From NCBI GenBank assembly GCA_903954205.1, contig CAJBMR010000396.1, forward strand, positions 1 to 7,316: DNA of 7,316 nucleotides, read 5' to 3'. The DNA is from an uncultured bacterium (GTDB taxonomy: Bacteria; Actinomycetota; Actinomycetes; S36-B12). Position 1 is the stretch's first letter. Each line of letters opens with the position of its first letter. The notes below the pieces were generated by a model, which worked only from the letters and a program-made list of their open reading frames with translations, searched no databases and was not told where the DNA came from. The position numbers and the translations under genes were made by a program. Below are positions 1 through 5,662 of this stretch, one piece after another.

Positions 1-659
1 ACGAAGGCGTAGTTGTCGAGGACATCGAGGATGCCCGCGACCGGGACGAGCACATCGTCATCGGAGACCTCGATGTCCTGCTCGCTGAAACCGCCGGGGC
101 GGCGCTCCCGACGATCGCGGAACCGATCGCGGCCCCGACGACGTCGGCGACGCGAGCCACCATCCTCATCGTCGTAGCCGTCATCGCTGTTGTCGCCGCG
201 ATTGTCACTGCGGTTGTCGCTGCGGTTGTCGCCGCGTGTGTCGCTGCGGGTGCCGCCGCGATTGTCACTGCGGTTCTCGCTGCGATTGGAGTTGCGGTTG
301 TCGCCGCGGTTGTCATTGCGGTTGTCATTGCGGGGGGCGCGCTCGCGCTCACCCTGCTCGGCCGTGTCGGTCTTGTCCGACCGGTCGGCGGCACGGTCCT
401 TGTCAGCCTTGTCGGCCGAGCGACCCTTAGCGCCTGCAGCGCCGTTGTCGGCGGTGCGTCCGTTGCCGCCGGAGCGGCCGGAAGACTGCTTGGCGCTGAT
501 CGCCTCGATGAGTGCGCTCTTGCGCATGGTGCTGGCCCCCGTGATGCCCAGGGACTGGGCGAGCTGCTTGAGCTCGGGCAACAGCATTCCGGAGAGCCCG
601 GAAGCCGACTTGCCTGCGGTGGCGGTGGCGGTATCGCTCACGTGTGATTCCTTCGTCAT
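1..659 (-). CDS. rho: Transcription termination factor Rho, N-terminal part (runs off left edge)
   Basis: Rho is a hexameric RNA-binding ATPase helicase that ends transcription at C-rich, untranslated RNA. About 219 N-terminal residues are present. Reading from the ATG at 657-659, residues about 22-58 form the small helical Rho N-domain (LSGMLLPELKQLAQSLGI and onward). Then comes a long low-complexity region: Ala/Gly/Asp/Lys/Arg-rich to about 109, twelve Arg/Asn/Asp tetrapeptides at 110-157, an acidic patch at about 159-168, then an Arg-rich block. The last residues, DDDVLVPVAGILDVLDNYAF, are the typical start of the RNA-binding cold-shock fold. The ATPase domain lies outside the window. An in-frame GTG at 639-641 has AAGGA 7 nt upstream and would begin MSDTATATAG; the ATG has no clear Shine-Dalgarno, so the GTG may be the real start. 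Long disordered N-terminal insertions are known in actinobacterial Rho (for example Micrococcus luteus) and aid termination on GC-rich RNA. rho follows thrB, as in mycobacteria. Confidence 0.95.
   Translation of the reverse strand, partial: MTKESHVSDTATATAGKSASGLSGMLLPELKQLAQSLGITGASTMRKSALIEAISAKQSSGRSGGNGRTADNGAAGAKGRSADKADKDRAADRSDKTDTAEQGERERAPRNDNRNDNRGDNRNSNRSENRSDNRGGTRSDTRGDNRSDNRSDNRGDNSDDGYDDEDGGSRRRRRRGRDRFRDRRERRPGGFSEQDIEVSDDDVLVPVAGILDVLDNYAF
189..332 (-). repeat. Twelve tandem 12-bp units coding Arg-x-Asp-Asn repeats inside rho
   Basis: Read on the plus strand, the unit is close to gcggttgtcgct. On the coding strand it gives tetrapeptides of the form R-[N/S/G]-D-N. Eight of the twelve units fit this exactly and four deviate (RNSN, RSEN, RGGT, RSDT). 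The array is in frame throughout, so gain or loss of a unit changes Rho length by four residues without a frameshift. It lies in the disordered region between the Rho N-domain and the RNA-binding domain. Confidence 0.93.
649..653 (-). promoter_or_regulatory. Shine-Dalgarno sequence supporting a GTG start for rho
   Basis: The coding strand reads AAGGA followed by 7 nt and then GTG at 639-641. The ATG six codons upstream (657-659) has no purine-rich site at a good distance. The product from the GTG would begin MSDTATATAG, similar to the MSDT start I recall for Streptomyces Rho. Confidence 0.5.
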
Positions 660-723
660 GCCCGACACCAGGGTGGAATCGGGGGTGCGCGCCGAGTGAA
701 GACCTGGCTGCGCGGTGTCCGCT

Positions 724-739
724 ATGCCGTTCGAGGCAT
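724..739 (-). other. Small inverted repeat in the rho leader
   Basis: ATGCC (724-728) and GGCAT (735-739) form a 5-bp stem with a 6-nt loop. There is no T-run next to it, so it is not an intrinsic terminator. It follows the pyrimidine tract in the direction of rho transcription. Confidence 0.4.
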
Positions 740-744
740 TCCCT

Positions 745-772
745 AGATCAACAGGGGGAGATCAACGGGAGG
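745..772. repeat. Two adjoining 14-bp direct repeats upstream of rho
   Basis: AGATCAAC occurs at 745-752 and again at 759-766, each followed by a G-rich run, giving two imperfect 14-bp units end to end. They fall inside the pyrimidine-rich tract on the rho strand. They could be a protein-binding site or spaced RNA contacts; nothing in the sequence decides this. Confidence 0.5.
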
Positions 773-782
773 GGAGAGAAAC
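745..782 (-). promoter_or_regulatory. C-rich, G-poor rut-like tract in the rho leader
   Basis: On the transcribed sense the 38 nt contain 16 C, 15 T, 5 G and 2 A, unusual for this GC-rich genome, where C and G are otherwise near balance. There are several spaced TC/CC steps, the kind of site Rho binds. It lies between the thrB stop and the rho start, so it could serve autoregulation of rho or termination after thrB. The role is inferred. Confidence 0.35.
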
Positions 783-830
783 GTCCCTACACGGACAAGG
801 AGAGGTTAGCACCCGGCCGGGAGGGATGCC

Positions 831-1754
831 TCATGACCCCCGAACGTGCACGCGAGCGCCCTCCCCGTCGACCGCCACGGCGAGAGTCCGCCAGCCATCT
901 GGCACCGCGGCTGTCGCGACGGCGCGCTCCTGCTCATCGACCGTGAAAGCGAGGATGGTGGGACCTGCCCCTGACACGACTGCGGGGATGCCGCCTTCGC
1001 GCAGCGACAGCATGAGCGCGTGCGACTGCGGATACGCGTGAGCTCGCGCATCCTGGTGAAGGCGGTCCTCTGTCGCAGGGAAGAGCATGGACGGATCCGC
1101 GACGAGTGCATGGGAGAGCAGCGCCGTGCGGCCCAGGTTGAACACCGCATCGGAACGCGACACCGTGTCGTCGAGGAGCGTGCGTGCCTCCTTCGTCGCC
1201 ATGGACTGCTGCGGAATGAGGATGACGGGCACGATCGACGGATGGGTGGCACGAGTCACCGCACTCGCGTGGGTGTCGTCGACTGAGTCGACCCATGCGG
1301 TCGTGAAGCCACCGAGCAACGCCGCTGCGACGTTGTCCGGGTGGCCTTCCATGCGCGTGGCAAGTCCGAGGACCTCATCGTCGGGGAGCAACTCCTCCCC
1401 CTCCTCCACGAGCCCCCGCGCGAGCAGGATTCCCGCGACGATGGCGGCCGCGGACGAGCCCAGGCCTCGGCCCTGGGGGATGCCATTGCGGCAGCGGAGG
1501 ACGAACCCGGGCGCGGACAGTCCCATCGCCTCCCACGCTGACCGCATCGCACCAGCCACCAGGTGCCTCTCATCACTCGGCAGGGAGCCCGCCCCTTCGC
1601 CCTCGACGGTGACGAGGACCCCGGGATCGTCGGTCACCATGGCGACCAGGTGATCGTGTAGCGCGAGTGCGAGACCTAGGGAGTCGAATCCCGGGCCGAG
1701 GTTGGCACTCGTCGCGGGGACCACGACCTCGACGCCGACGGAGCGGAAACCCAT
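831..1754 (-). CDS. thrB: Homoserine kinase
   Basis: ThrB phosphorylates the hydroxyl of L-homoserine with ATP to give O-phosphohomoserine, the substrate of ThrC; it is cytoplasmic. The 307-residue product is full length for this GHMP-kinase family. Visible motifs are PATSANLGPGFDSLGLAL (13-30), the glycine-rich ATP loop PQGRGLGSSAAAIVAG (93-108), EGHPDN (136-141) near the substrate site, and the C-terminal SGAGPTILAF (261-270). The ATG lies only 3 bp after the thrC stop, and AGGAG overlaps that stop and directly abuts the ATG. Initiation therefore probably depends on ribosomes finishing thrC. The family usually starts close to the PATSANLGPGFD motif, which supports this start. It is the last gene of the lysine/threonine cluster. 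Confidence 0.97.
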   Translation of the reverse strand: MGFRSVGVEVVVPATSANLGPGFDSLGLALALHDHLVAMVTDDPGVLVTVEGEGAGSLPSDERHLVAGAMRSAWEAMGLSAPGFVLRCRNGIPQGRGLGSSAAAIVAGILLARGLVEEGEELLPDDEVLGLATRMEGHPDNVAAALLGGFTTAWVDSVDDTHASAVTRATHPSIVPVILIPQQSMATKEARTLLDDTVSRSDAVFNLGRTALLSHALVADPSMLFPATEDRLHQDARAHAYPQSHALMLSLREGGIPAVVSGAGPTILAFTVDEQERAVATAAVPDGWRTLAVAVDGEGARVHVRGS

Positions 1755-1757
1755 CTC

Positions 1758-2828
1758 CTAACCCCGCAGCCCCAGCGCAGCCGCGGCCACTGCCGCGTCG
1801 ACCGGGACGATGATCGGATCGGGCGCGGCCTCCAGCGCCCACTGGGGATCCTTCAGTCCGTTGCCCGTGAGCGTGCACACGATCGTCTGCCCCGCATCCA
1901 GCTGTCCGCGCTCGTGCGCCTGCAGCAACCCCGCGACACCTGCCGCGCTTGACGGCTCGCAGAAGAGTCCTTCCTTCGACGCGAGCAGTCGATACGCCGC
2001 GAGGATCTGCTCATCAGTCACAGAATCGATCATTCCTCCGGAATCATCACGCGCGGCGATGGCGTAATCCCAGGAGGCCGGGTTGCCGATGCGGATGGCC
2101 GTCGCGATGGTCTCGGGCTTGACTACGCGAGCACCGCTGACGAGAGGGGCGGAGCCGGCAGCCTGGAAGCCCCACATGCGCGGTAGCCGAGTGGAGTGCC
2201 CGGCAGCGGCGTACTCGTTGTAGCCCTTCCAGTACGCCGTGATGTTACCCGCGTTGCCCACGGGCAGGCAGTGGATGTCGGGGGCATCGCCGAGGAGATC
2301 GACCACCTCGAAGCTGGCGGTCTTTTGCCCCTCGATGCGGTCGGGATTCACGCTATTGACGAGGGAGACCGGGTAGTCGTCCGCGAGGCCGCGCGCGAGG
2401 GTGAGGCAGTCATCGAAGTTGCCCTCGACCTGCAGCAGGCTCGCGCCATGGATGATCGCCTGGGCGAGCTTGCCCATCGCGATCTTGCCCTCGGGCACGA
2501 GAACGGCGCAGACCATGCCGGCCTTGACCGCGTACGCCGCGGCACTCGCCGACGTGTTGCCCGTGGATGCACAGATGACAGCGCGCGCACCCTCCTGGGC
2601 AGCCTTGCTGATCGCCATCGTCATCCCACGATCCTTGAAGGAGCCCGTGGGATTGGCGCCGTCGTACTTCAACCACACCTGGCAGCCGGTCATCTCGCTG
2701 ATGGTGCAGGCGTAGACGAGCGGCGTGCCGCCCTCGCGCAGGGTGACGACGGGCGTCGCGTCGTCGACCGGAAGCCACTGGCGGTACTCCTCGATGAGCC
2801 CGCGCCACTGGGGAGCGCCGGCGGTCAT
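1758..2828 (-). CDS. thrC: Threonine synthase
   Basis: ThrC converts O-phosphohomoserine to L-threonine and phosphate using pyridoxal phosphate, the last step of threonine synthesis. The 356-residue product is full length for the short bacterial/actinobacterial type. The PLP-binding lysine is K65 in GANPTGSFKDRGM (58-69). The glycine-rich phosphate-binding loop is PVGNAGN (189-195). EPSSAAGVAG (291-300) and TGNGLKDP (321-328) are further family motifs. The ATG overlaps the hom stop in a 4-bp ATGA (2825-2828), and GGGAGG lies 7 nt upstream of the ATG inside the end of hom. These features point to coupled translation of hom, thrC and thrB. Confidence 0.97.
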   Translation of the reverse strand: MTAGAPQWRGLIEEYRQWLPVDDATPVVTLREGGTPLVYACTISEMTGCQVWLKYDGANPTGSFKDRGMTMAISKAAQEGARAVICASTGNTSASAAAYAVKAGMVCAVLVPEGKIAMGKLAQAIIHGASLLQVEGNFDDCLTLARGLADDYPVSLVNSVNPDRIEGQKTASFEVVDLLGDAPDIHCLPVGNAGNITAYWKGYNEYAAAGHSTRLPRMWGFQAAGSAPLVSGARVVKPETIATAIRIGNPASWDYAIAARDDSGGMIDSVTDEQILAAYRLLASKEGLFCEPSSAAGVAGLLQAHERGQLDAGQTIVCTLTGNGLKDPQWALEAAPDPIIVPVDAAVAAAALGLRG

Positions 2829-4117
2829 GAGCCCGCCTCCCCCTCGACGCGCATGACGCCCACGACCTGCTTGACCACATCGAGCCCGCGCAGCGCTTCG
2901 ATCGTGCGGCTCAGATCGCCGTCCTTTGCCAAATGCGTACGCACGATGAGGCCGGCGTCGTCCCTGTGCCCTTCCTGGCGCACGACCTGGATGCTCACGC
3001 CGTTGTCCGAGAAGGCGCGCGCAACGGTGGCGAGCACACCCGGACGGTCAGCGACGTCGAGATTGACGTAGTAGCGCGTGCGCGCCTGATCGATGCCCCG
3101 GATCTCCAGGGCCGCGTACGTCGACTCGCGGGGACCGTGCCCACCCGAGCGGAGATTGCGTGCCACCGCCACCACGTCACCCAGGACAGCGCTCGCGGTC
3201 GGAGCGCCGCCCGCACCGCGGCCGTAGAACATCATCTCTCCGGCGCTCTCCGCCTCAATGAAGACAGCGTTGAAGGCGTCACGGACGCTCGCCAGGGGGT
3301 GGCTGCGCGGCACCATCGTGGGGTGCACCCGGACGATCACCCCACCGCCGTCCTCCGTGCGCTCGGCAACGGCGAGCAGCTTGATGACGAATCCCATGTC
3401 GCGCGCCGCGGCGACATCAGCGGCCGTGACGCCGGTAATGCCCTCACATGAGACGTCGTCGAAGGTGACGCGGGTATGGAAGGCGAGCTCCGCGAGGATC
3501 GCTGCCTTGGCCGCGGCGTCAAGGCCGCCGACATCGGCCGTGGGGTCAGCCTCGGCGTAGCCGAGACGCTGCGCCTCAGCCAGCACGTCGGAGTAGTCGG
3601 CACCCTCCTCGTCCATCTTGCTGAGGATGAAGTTGGTCGTGCCGTTGACGATGCCGAGGACCTTCTCCACGCGCTCGCCGGCGTGTGAGTCGCGCAGCGG
3701 TCGCTGGAGCGGGAGCGCACCGGCGACCGACGCCTCGAAGTAGAGGTCGACGCCGTTGTCCGCGGCGGCGGCGTAGAGCGTGGCGCCGTCGGCGGCGAGC
3801 AGCGCCTTATTGGCCGTCACCACAGAGGAGCCCGCTGCCATTGCTTGCAGGATGAGGGTGCGTGCCGGCTCGATACCGCCCATGACCTCAACGACGATGT
3901 TGCTGCCCCGCGCCGCGAGTGCGGCAGCATCGTCGGTGACGAGATCGGCGGGGATGCCGTCGCGCGGCTTCGACGCATCGCGCACGGCCACGCCCACGAG
4001 TTCGAGGGGCGCACCGATGCGCGCGGCGAGATCCTCGGAGTGCTCGAGGATGAGTCGGGCGACCTGGGATCCGACGGTGCCCCCGCCCAGCAGGGCGACG
4101 GTGATCGGCGCGGACAT
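2825..4117 (-). CDS. hom: Homoserine dehydrogenase with C-terminal ACT domain
   Basis: Hom reduces L-aspartate 4-semialdehyde to L-homoserine with NAD(P)H, at the branch where threonine and methionine leave the lysine route. The 430-residue protein has an N-terminal Rossmann fold with GGGTVG (11-16), the VVTANKALLA segment (99-108; K104), and the catalytic core with NGTTNFIL (158-165), YAEADPTADV (187-196) and GLDAAAKAAILA (198-209). D200 and K204 match the conserved catalytic pair. An ACT domain occupies about 347-425 (YYVNLDVADRPGVLATVARA). In Corynebacterium the equivalent domain gives threonine feedback inhibition, so the same is likely here. The ATG has GAGGAG 5 nt upstream. lysA ends 36 bp before it. 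This is not a fused aspartokinase-homoserine dehydrogenase; aspartokinase must be encoded elsewhere. Confidence 0.97.
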   Translation of the reverse strand: MSAPITVALLGGGTVGSQVARLILEHSEDLAARIGAPLELVGVAVRDASKPRDGIPADLVTDDAAALAARGSNIVVEVMGGIEPARTLILQAMAAGSSVVTANKALLAADGATLYAAAADNGVDLYFEASVAGALPLQRPLRDSHAGERVEKVLGIVNGTTNFILSKMDEEGADYSDVLAEAQRLGYAEADPTADVGGLDAAAKAAILAELAFHTRVTFDDVSCEGITGVTAADVAAARDMGFVIKLLAVAERTEDGGGVIVRVHPTMVPRSHPLASVRDAFNAVFIEAESAGEMMFYGRGAGGAPTASAVLGDVVAVARNLRSGGHGPRESTYAALEIRGIDQARTRYYVNLDVADRPGVLATVARAFSDNGVSIQVVRQEGHRDDAGLIVRTHLAKDGDLSRTIEALRGLDVVKQVVGVMRVEGEAGS

Positions 4118-4134
4118 CGGGACTCCTCAGGCTC

Positions 4135-4151
4135 GGCTAAGGGCCCTAGCC
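4135..4151. repeat. 17-bp inverted repeat in the lysA-hom gap
   Basis: GGCTA and TAGCC arms flank a 7-base GC-rich centre, giving a near-perfect palindrome that could extend to a 6-bp stem with a G-T pair. It lies between the lysA stop and the hom Shine-Dalgarno. There is no T-run, so an intrinsic terminator is unlikely. It could be an operator, an RNA-processing point or chance. Confidence 0.5.
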
Positions 4152-4153
4152 TC

Positions 4154-5563
4154 TCAGACCGCGGCGCCCGGATCGAGGGCGAGGAGGTCCTGCTCCGTCT
4201 CCCGACGCAGCACGACACTGCAGTCGCCCCGGCGGACCCCGACAACCGCGGGGCGCGGGAGGTAGTTGTACTGGGAGGCCATCGAGCGGCAGTAGGCACC
4301 GGTCGCGGCCACGGCGAGTAGGTCACCTTCGCGCACGTCGCCGGGCAGCCACGCGTCACGCACGATGACATCGCCACTTTCGCAGTGCTTGCCCACGACC
4401 CGGCACAGCACCGGATCCACATACGAGACACGAGAGGCGAGGGCCACGGTGTAGTCCGCGTCGTAGAGCGCGGTCCGGATGTTGTCGCTCATCCCGCCAT
4501 CGACCGAGACGTAGACGCGCTCATGCCCGTGGTCGAGTTCGACGGGCTTCACGGTGCCCACCTCGTAGATCGTCACGCCAGCGGGCCCGACGATGGCGCG
4601 ACCCGGCTCGAAGGCAAGCCGCGGCACGCGAAGTCCCGCGCGCACGCACACCCCGTCGACGATCGCCTCGATCGCCTTGGCCATAGCTCCCACCTCGAGC
4701 GGGTCGTCATCGCTCACGTAGGCGATCCCCATGCCGCCGCCCAGATTGAGTTCGGCGACCTCGATGCCCTCGGCGTGCAACTCACCCATCAGACCAACCA
4801 GTCGAGATGCCGCGACCTCGAAGCCGGCGGCATCGAAGATCTGAGAGCCGATGTGGGAGTGCAGGCCGCGGAAGTCCAACTCCGGGGCAGCCACCACCGC
4901 CTCGATCGCTTCCCGCGCCGCCCCGGAAGCGAGGGACAATCCGAACTTCTGGTCCTCATGTGCCGTGGCGATGAACTCGTGAGTGTGCGCCTCCACGCCC
5001 ACGGTCACGCGGACGAGCACGGAGGGGCTTACGCCGAGGTCGCGCGCCACCCCTGCCACACGATCGACCTCCGCCAGGGAGTCCACCACGATCCGACCGA
5101 CTCCGGCCTCGAGCGCGCGCCGGATCTCCTCGCGCGACTTGTTGTTGCCGTGTAGGAGGAGACGATCACCGGGCACCCCCGCCGCCAAAGCAACGGCGAG
5201 TTCGCCTCCGGTCGCCACGTCGATACCCAGCCCCTCCTCCACGGCCCAGCGCGCGACCGCTGTGGACAGGAATGCTTTTGCGGCGTAGTAGACGTCGGCT
5301 CGACCGGTGTCGTACGCCGAGCGGAAGGCCGCGGCGCGGCCACGGAAGTCCTCCTCATCAAGGAGGAAGACGGGGGTGGCGAAGTCCCGGGCGGCGTCCC
5401 GCACATCTACGTCGCCGATCACCAGCGCGCCGTCAGGGTTGCGATGAGCGCCCTGCGGCCAGACGAGCGCGTCGAGCGCACCGGGATCACCGGACGGGGC
5501 GGCAGGTGCGGGGGAAGAGGTGAGGACCTCCCCGTGCCGCGGGCCAGCGGGATGCGCGCGCAT
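4154..5563 (-). CDS. lysA: Diaminopimelate decarboxylase
   Basis: LysA decarboxylates meso-2,6-diaminopimelate to L-lysine, the final step of the DAP pathway; it is PLP-dependent and cytoplasmic. The 469-residue protein is a fold-type III (alanine-racemase-like) enzyme. The PLP lysine is K96 in VYYAAKAFLS (91-100). HSHIGSQ (235-241), LGGGMGIAY (274-282) and EPGRAIVG (319-326) form the PLP phosphate and substrate region. C394 in CESGD (394-398) is the active-site cysteine from the partner subunit, and Y424 in TGAYCRSMASQYN contacts PLP. The start is supported by MRAHPAGPRHGEVL, which resembles the N-terminus I recall for Streptomyces LysA. No Shine-Dalgarno precedes the ATG, but TAGCCT sits 6 nt upstream, the spacing of an actinobacterial -10 box for a leaderless mRNA. 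lysA is the first gene of the lysA-hom-thrC-thrB cluster, separated from argS by an opposite-strand gene. Confidence 0.97.
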   Translation of the reverse strand: MRAHPAGPRHGEVLTSSPAPAAPSGDPGALDALVWPQGAHRNPDGALVIGDVDVRDAARDFATPVFLLDEEDFRGRAAAFRSAYDTGRADVYYAAKAFLSTAVARWAVEEGLGIDVATGGELAVALAAGVPGDRLLLHGNNKSREEIRRALEAGVGRIVVDSLAEVDRVAGVARDLGVSPSVLVRVTVGVEAHTHEFIATAHEDQKFGLSLASGAAREAIEAVVAAPELDFRGLHSHIGSQIFDAAGFEVAASRLVGLMGELHAEGIEVAELNLGGGMGIAYVSDDDPLEVGAMAKAIEAIVDGVCVRAGLRVPRLAFEPGRAIVGPAGVTIYEVGTVKPVELDHGHERVYVSVDGGMSDNIRTALYDADYTVALASRVSYVDPVLCRVVGKHCESGDVIVRDAWLPGDVREGDLLAVAATGAYCRSMASQYNYLPRPAVVGVRRGDCSVVLRRETEQDLLALDPGAAV

Positions 5564-5569
5564 GCCACA

Positions 5570-5575
5570 AGGCTA
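5570..5575 (-). promoter_or_regulatory. Candidate -10 box for leaderless lysA transcript
   Basis: The lysA strand reads TAGCCT, matching the actinobacterial TAnnnT -10 pattern, then 6 nt, then the ATG. This spacing would put the transcription start at or next to the A of the ATG. No clear -35 hexamer is seen 16-19 nt upstream. It is supported by the lack of a Shine-Dalgarno and the conserved-looking N-terminus. Confidence 0.5.
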
Positions 5576-5579
5576 GTCA

Positions 5580-5593
5580 CCGGACTGATCCGG
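5580..5593. promoter_or_regulatory. Inverted repeat just upstream of the lysA -10 box (possible operator)
   Basis: CCGGA (5580-5584) and TCCGG (5589-5593) are perfect 5-bp arms around CTGA. The repeat lies where the spacer between -35 and -10 of the lysA promoter would be, in the 99-bp divergent intergenic region. A repressor could bind here, but the arms are short and GC-rich, so chance is not excluded. Confidence 0.35.
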
Positions 5594-5650
5594 CCTCTTT
5601 GAGCCGCGCTGTACTTCGACCATGTGCCGGCACGGGCAGGGGTGGAGGAC

Positions 5651-5656
5651 CACACT
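5651..5656 (+). promoter_or_regulatory. Weak candidate -10 box for the divergent membrane-protein gene
   Basis: CACACT lies 6 nt before the ATG at 5663, the same spacing as the lysA candidate. It fits TAnnnT at two of the three fixed positions. GGAGG at 5644-5648 is 14 nt from the ATG, too far for a normal Shine-Dalgarno. A leaderless transcript would explain this, but the support is weak. Confidence 0.25.
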
Positions 5657-5662
5657 GTTTCC

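Larger units (their letters stand above)
660..830 (-). other. thrB-rho intergenic region and likely rho leader
   Basis: This 171-bp gap has no gene. On the rho strand it holds a weak -10-like TAACCT (803-808) without a recognisable -35, then a pyrimidine-rich tract (745-782), a small hairpin (724-739) and a G+C-rich stretch up to the start codon. No rho-independent terminator (strong stem plus T-run) follows thrB. Read-through from thrB into rho, or Rho-dependent termination here, are both possible. Confidence 0.5.
5564..5662. other. Divergent intergenic region between lysA and the membrane-protein gene
   Basis: These 99 bp contain no gene. They must carry promoters for both directions unless transcription enters from elsewhere. 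They hold the lysA -10 candidate (5570-5575), the inverted repeat (5580-5593) and the weaker plus-strand -10 candidate (5651-5656). Neither start codon has a well-placed Shine-Dalgarno. Confidence 0.6.

Noticed and set aside
186..335. CRISPR-like array
   Set aside because: The units are contiguous 12-bp coding repeats without spacers, in frame within rho.
190..699. Plus-strand open frame coding a Ser/Leu/Arg repeat protein
   Set aside because: It is the antisense shadow of the rho tandem repeat; the minus strand encodes a clear Rho N-terminus.
664..719. GACACC (664-669) and GGTGTC (714-719) as arms of a larger leader structure
   Set aside because: Six-base arms 44 nt apart arise easily by chance in GC-rich DNA and no further pairing clearly supports them.
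808..830. Possible terminator stem after thrB around CCCGGCCGGG
   Set aside because: The perfect palindrome has no loop, the alternative stem needs a G-T pair, and there is no T-run.
2196..3071. Plus-strand open frame of 291 codons
   Set aside because: It lies fully opposite thrC and hom, both certain genes; long antisense frames are common in GC-rich DNA and this one shows no domain.
4385..5155. Plus-strand open frame of 256 codons, His/Asp/Arg-rich
   Set aside because: It is antisense to lysA with the composition expected of a shadow frame.
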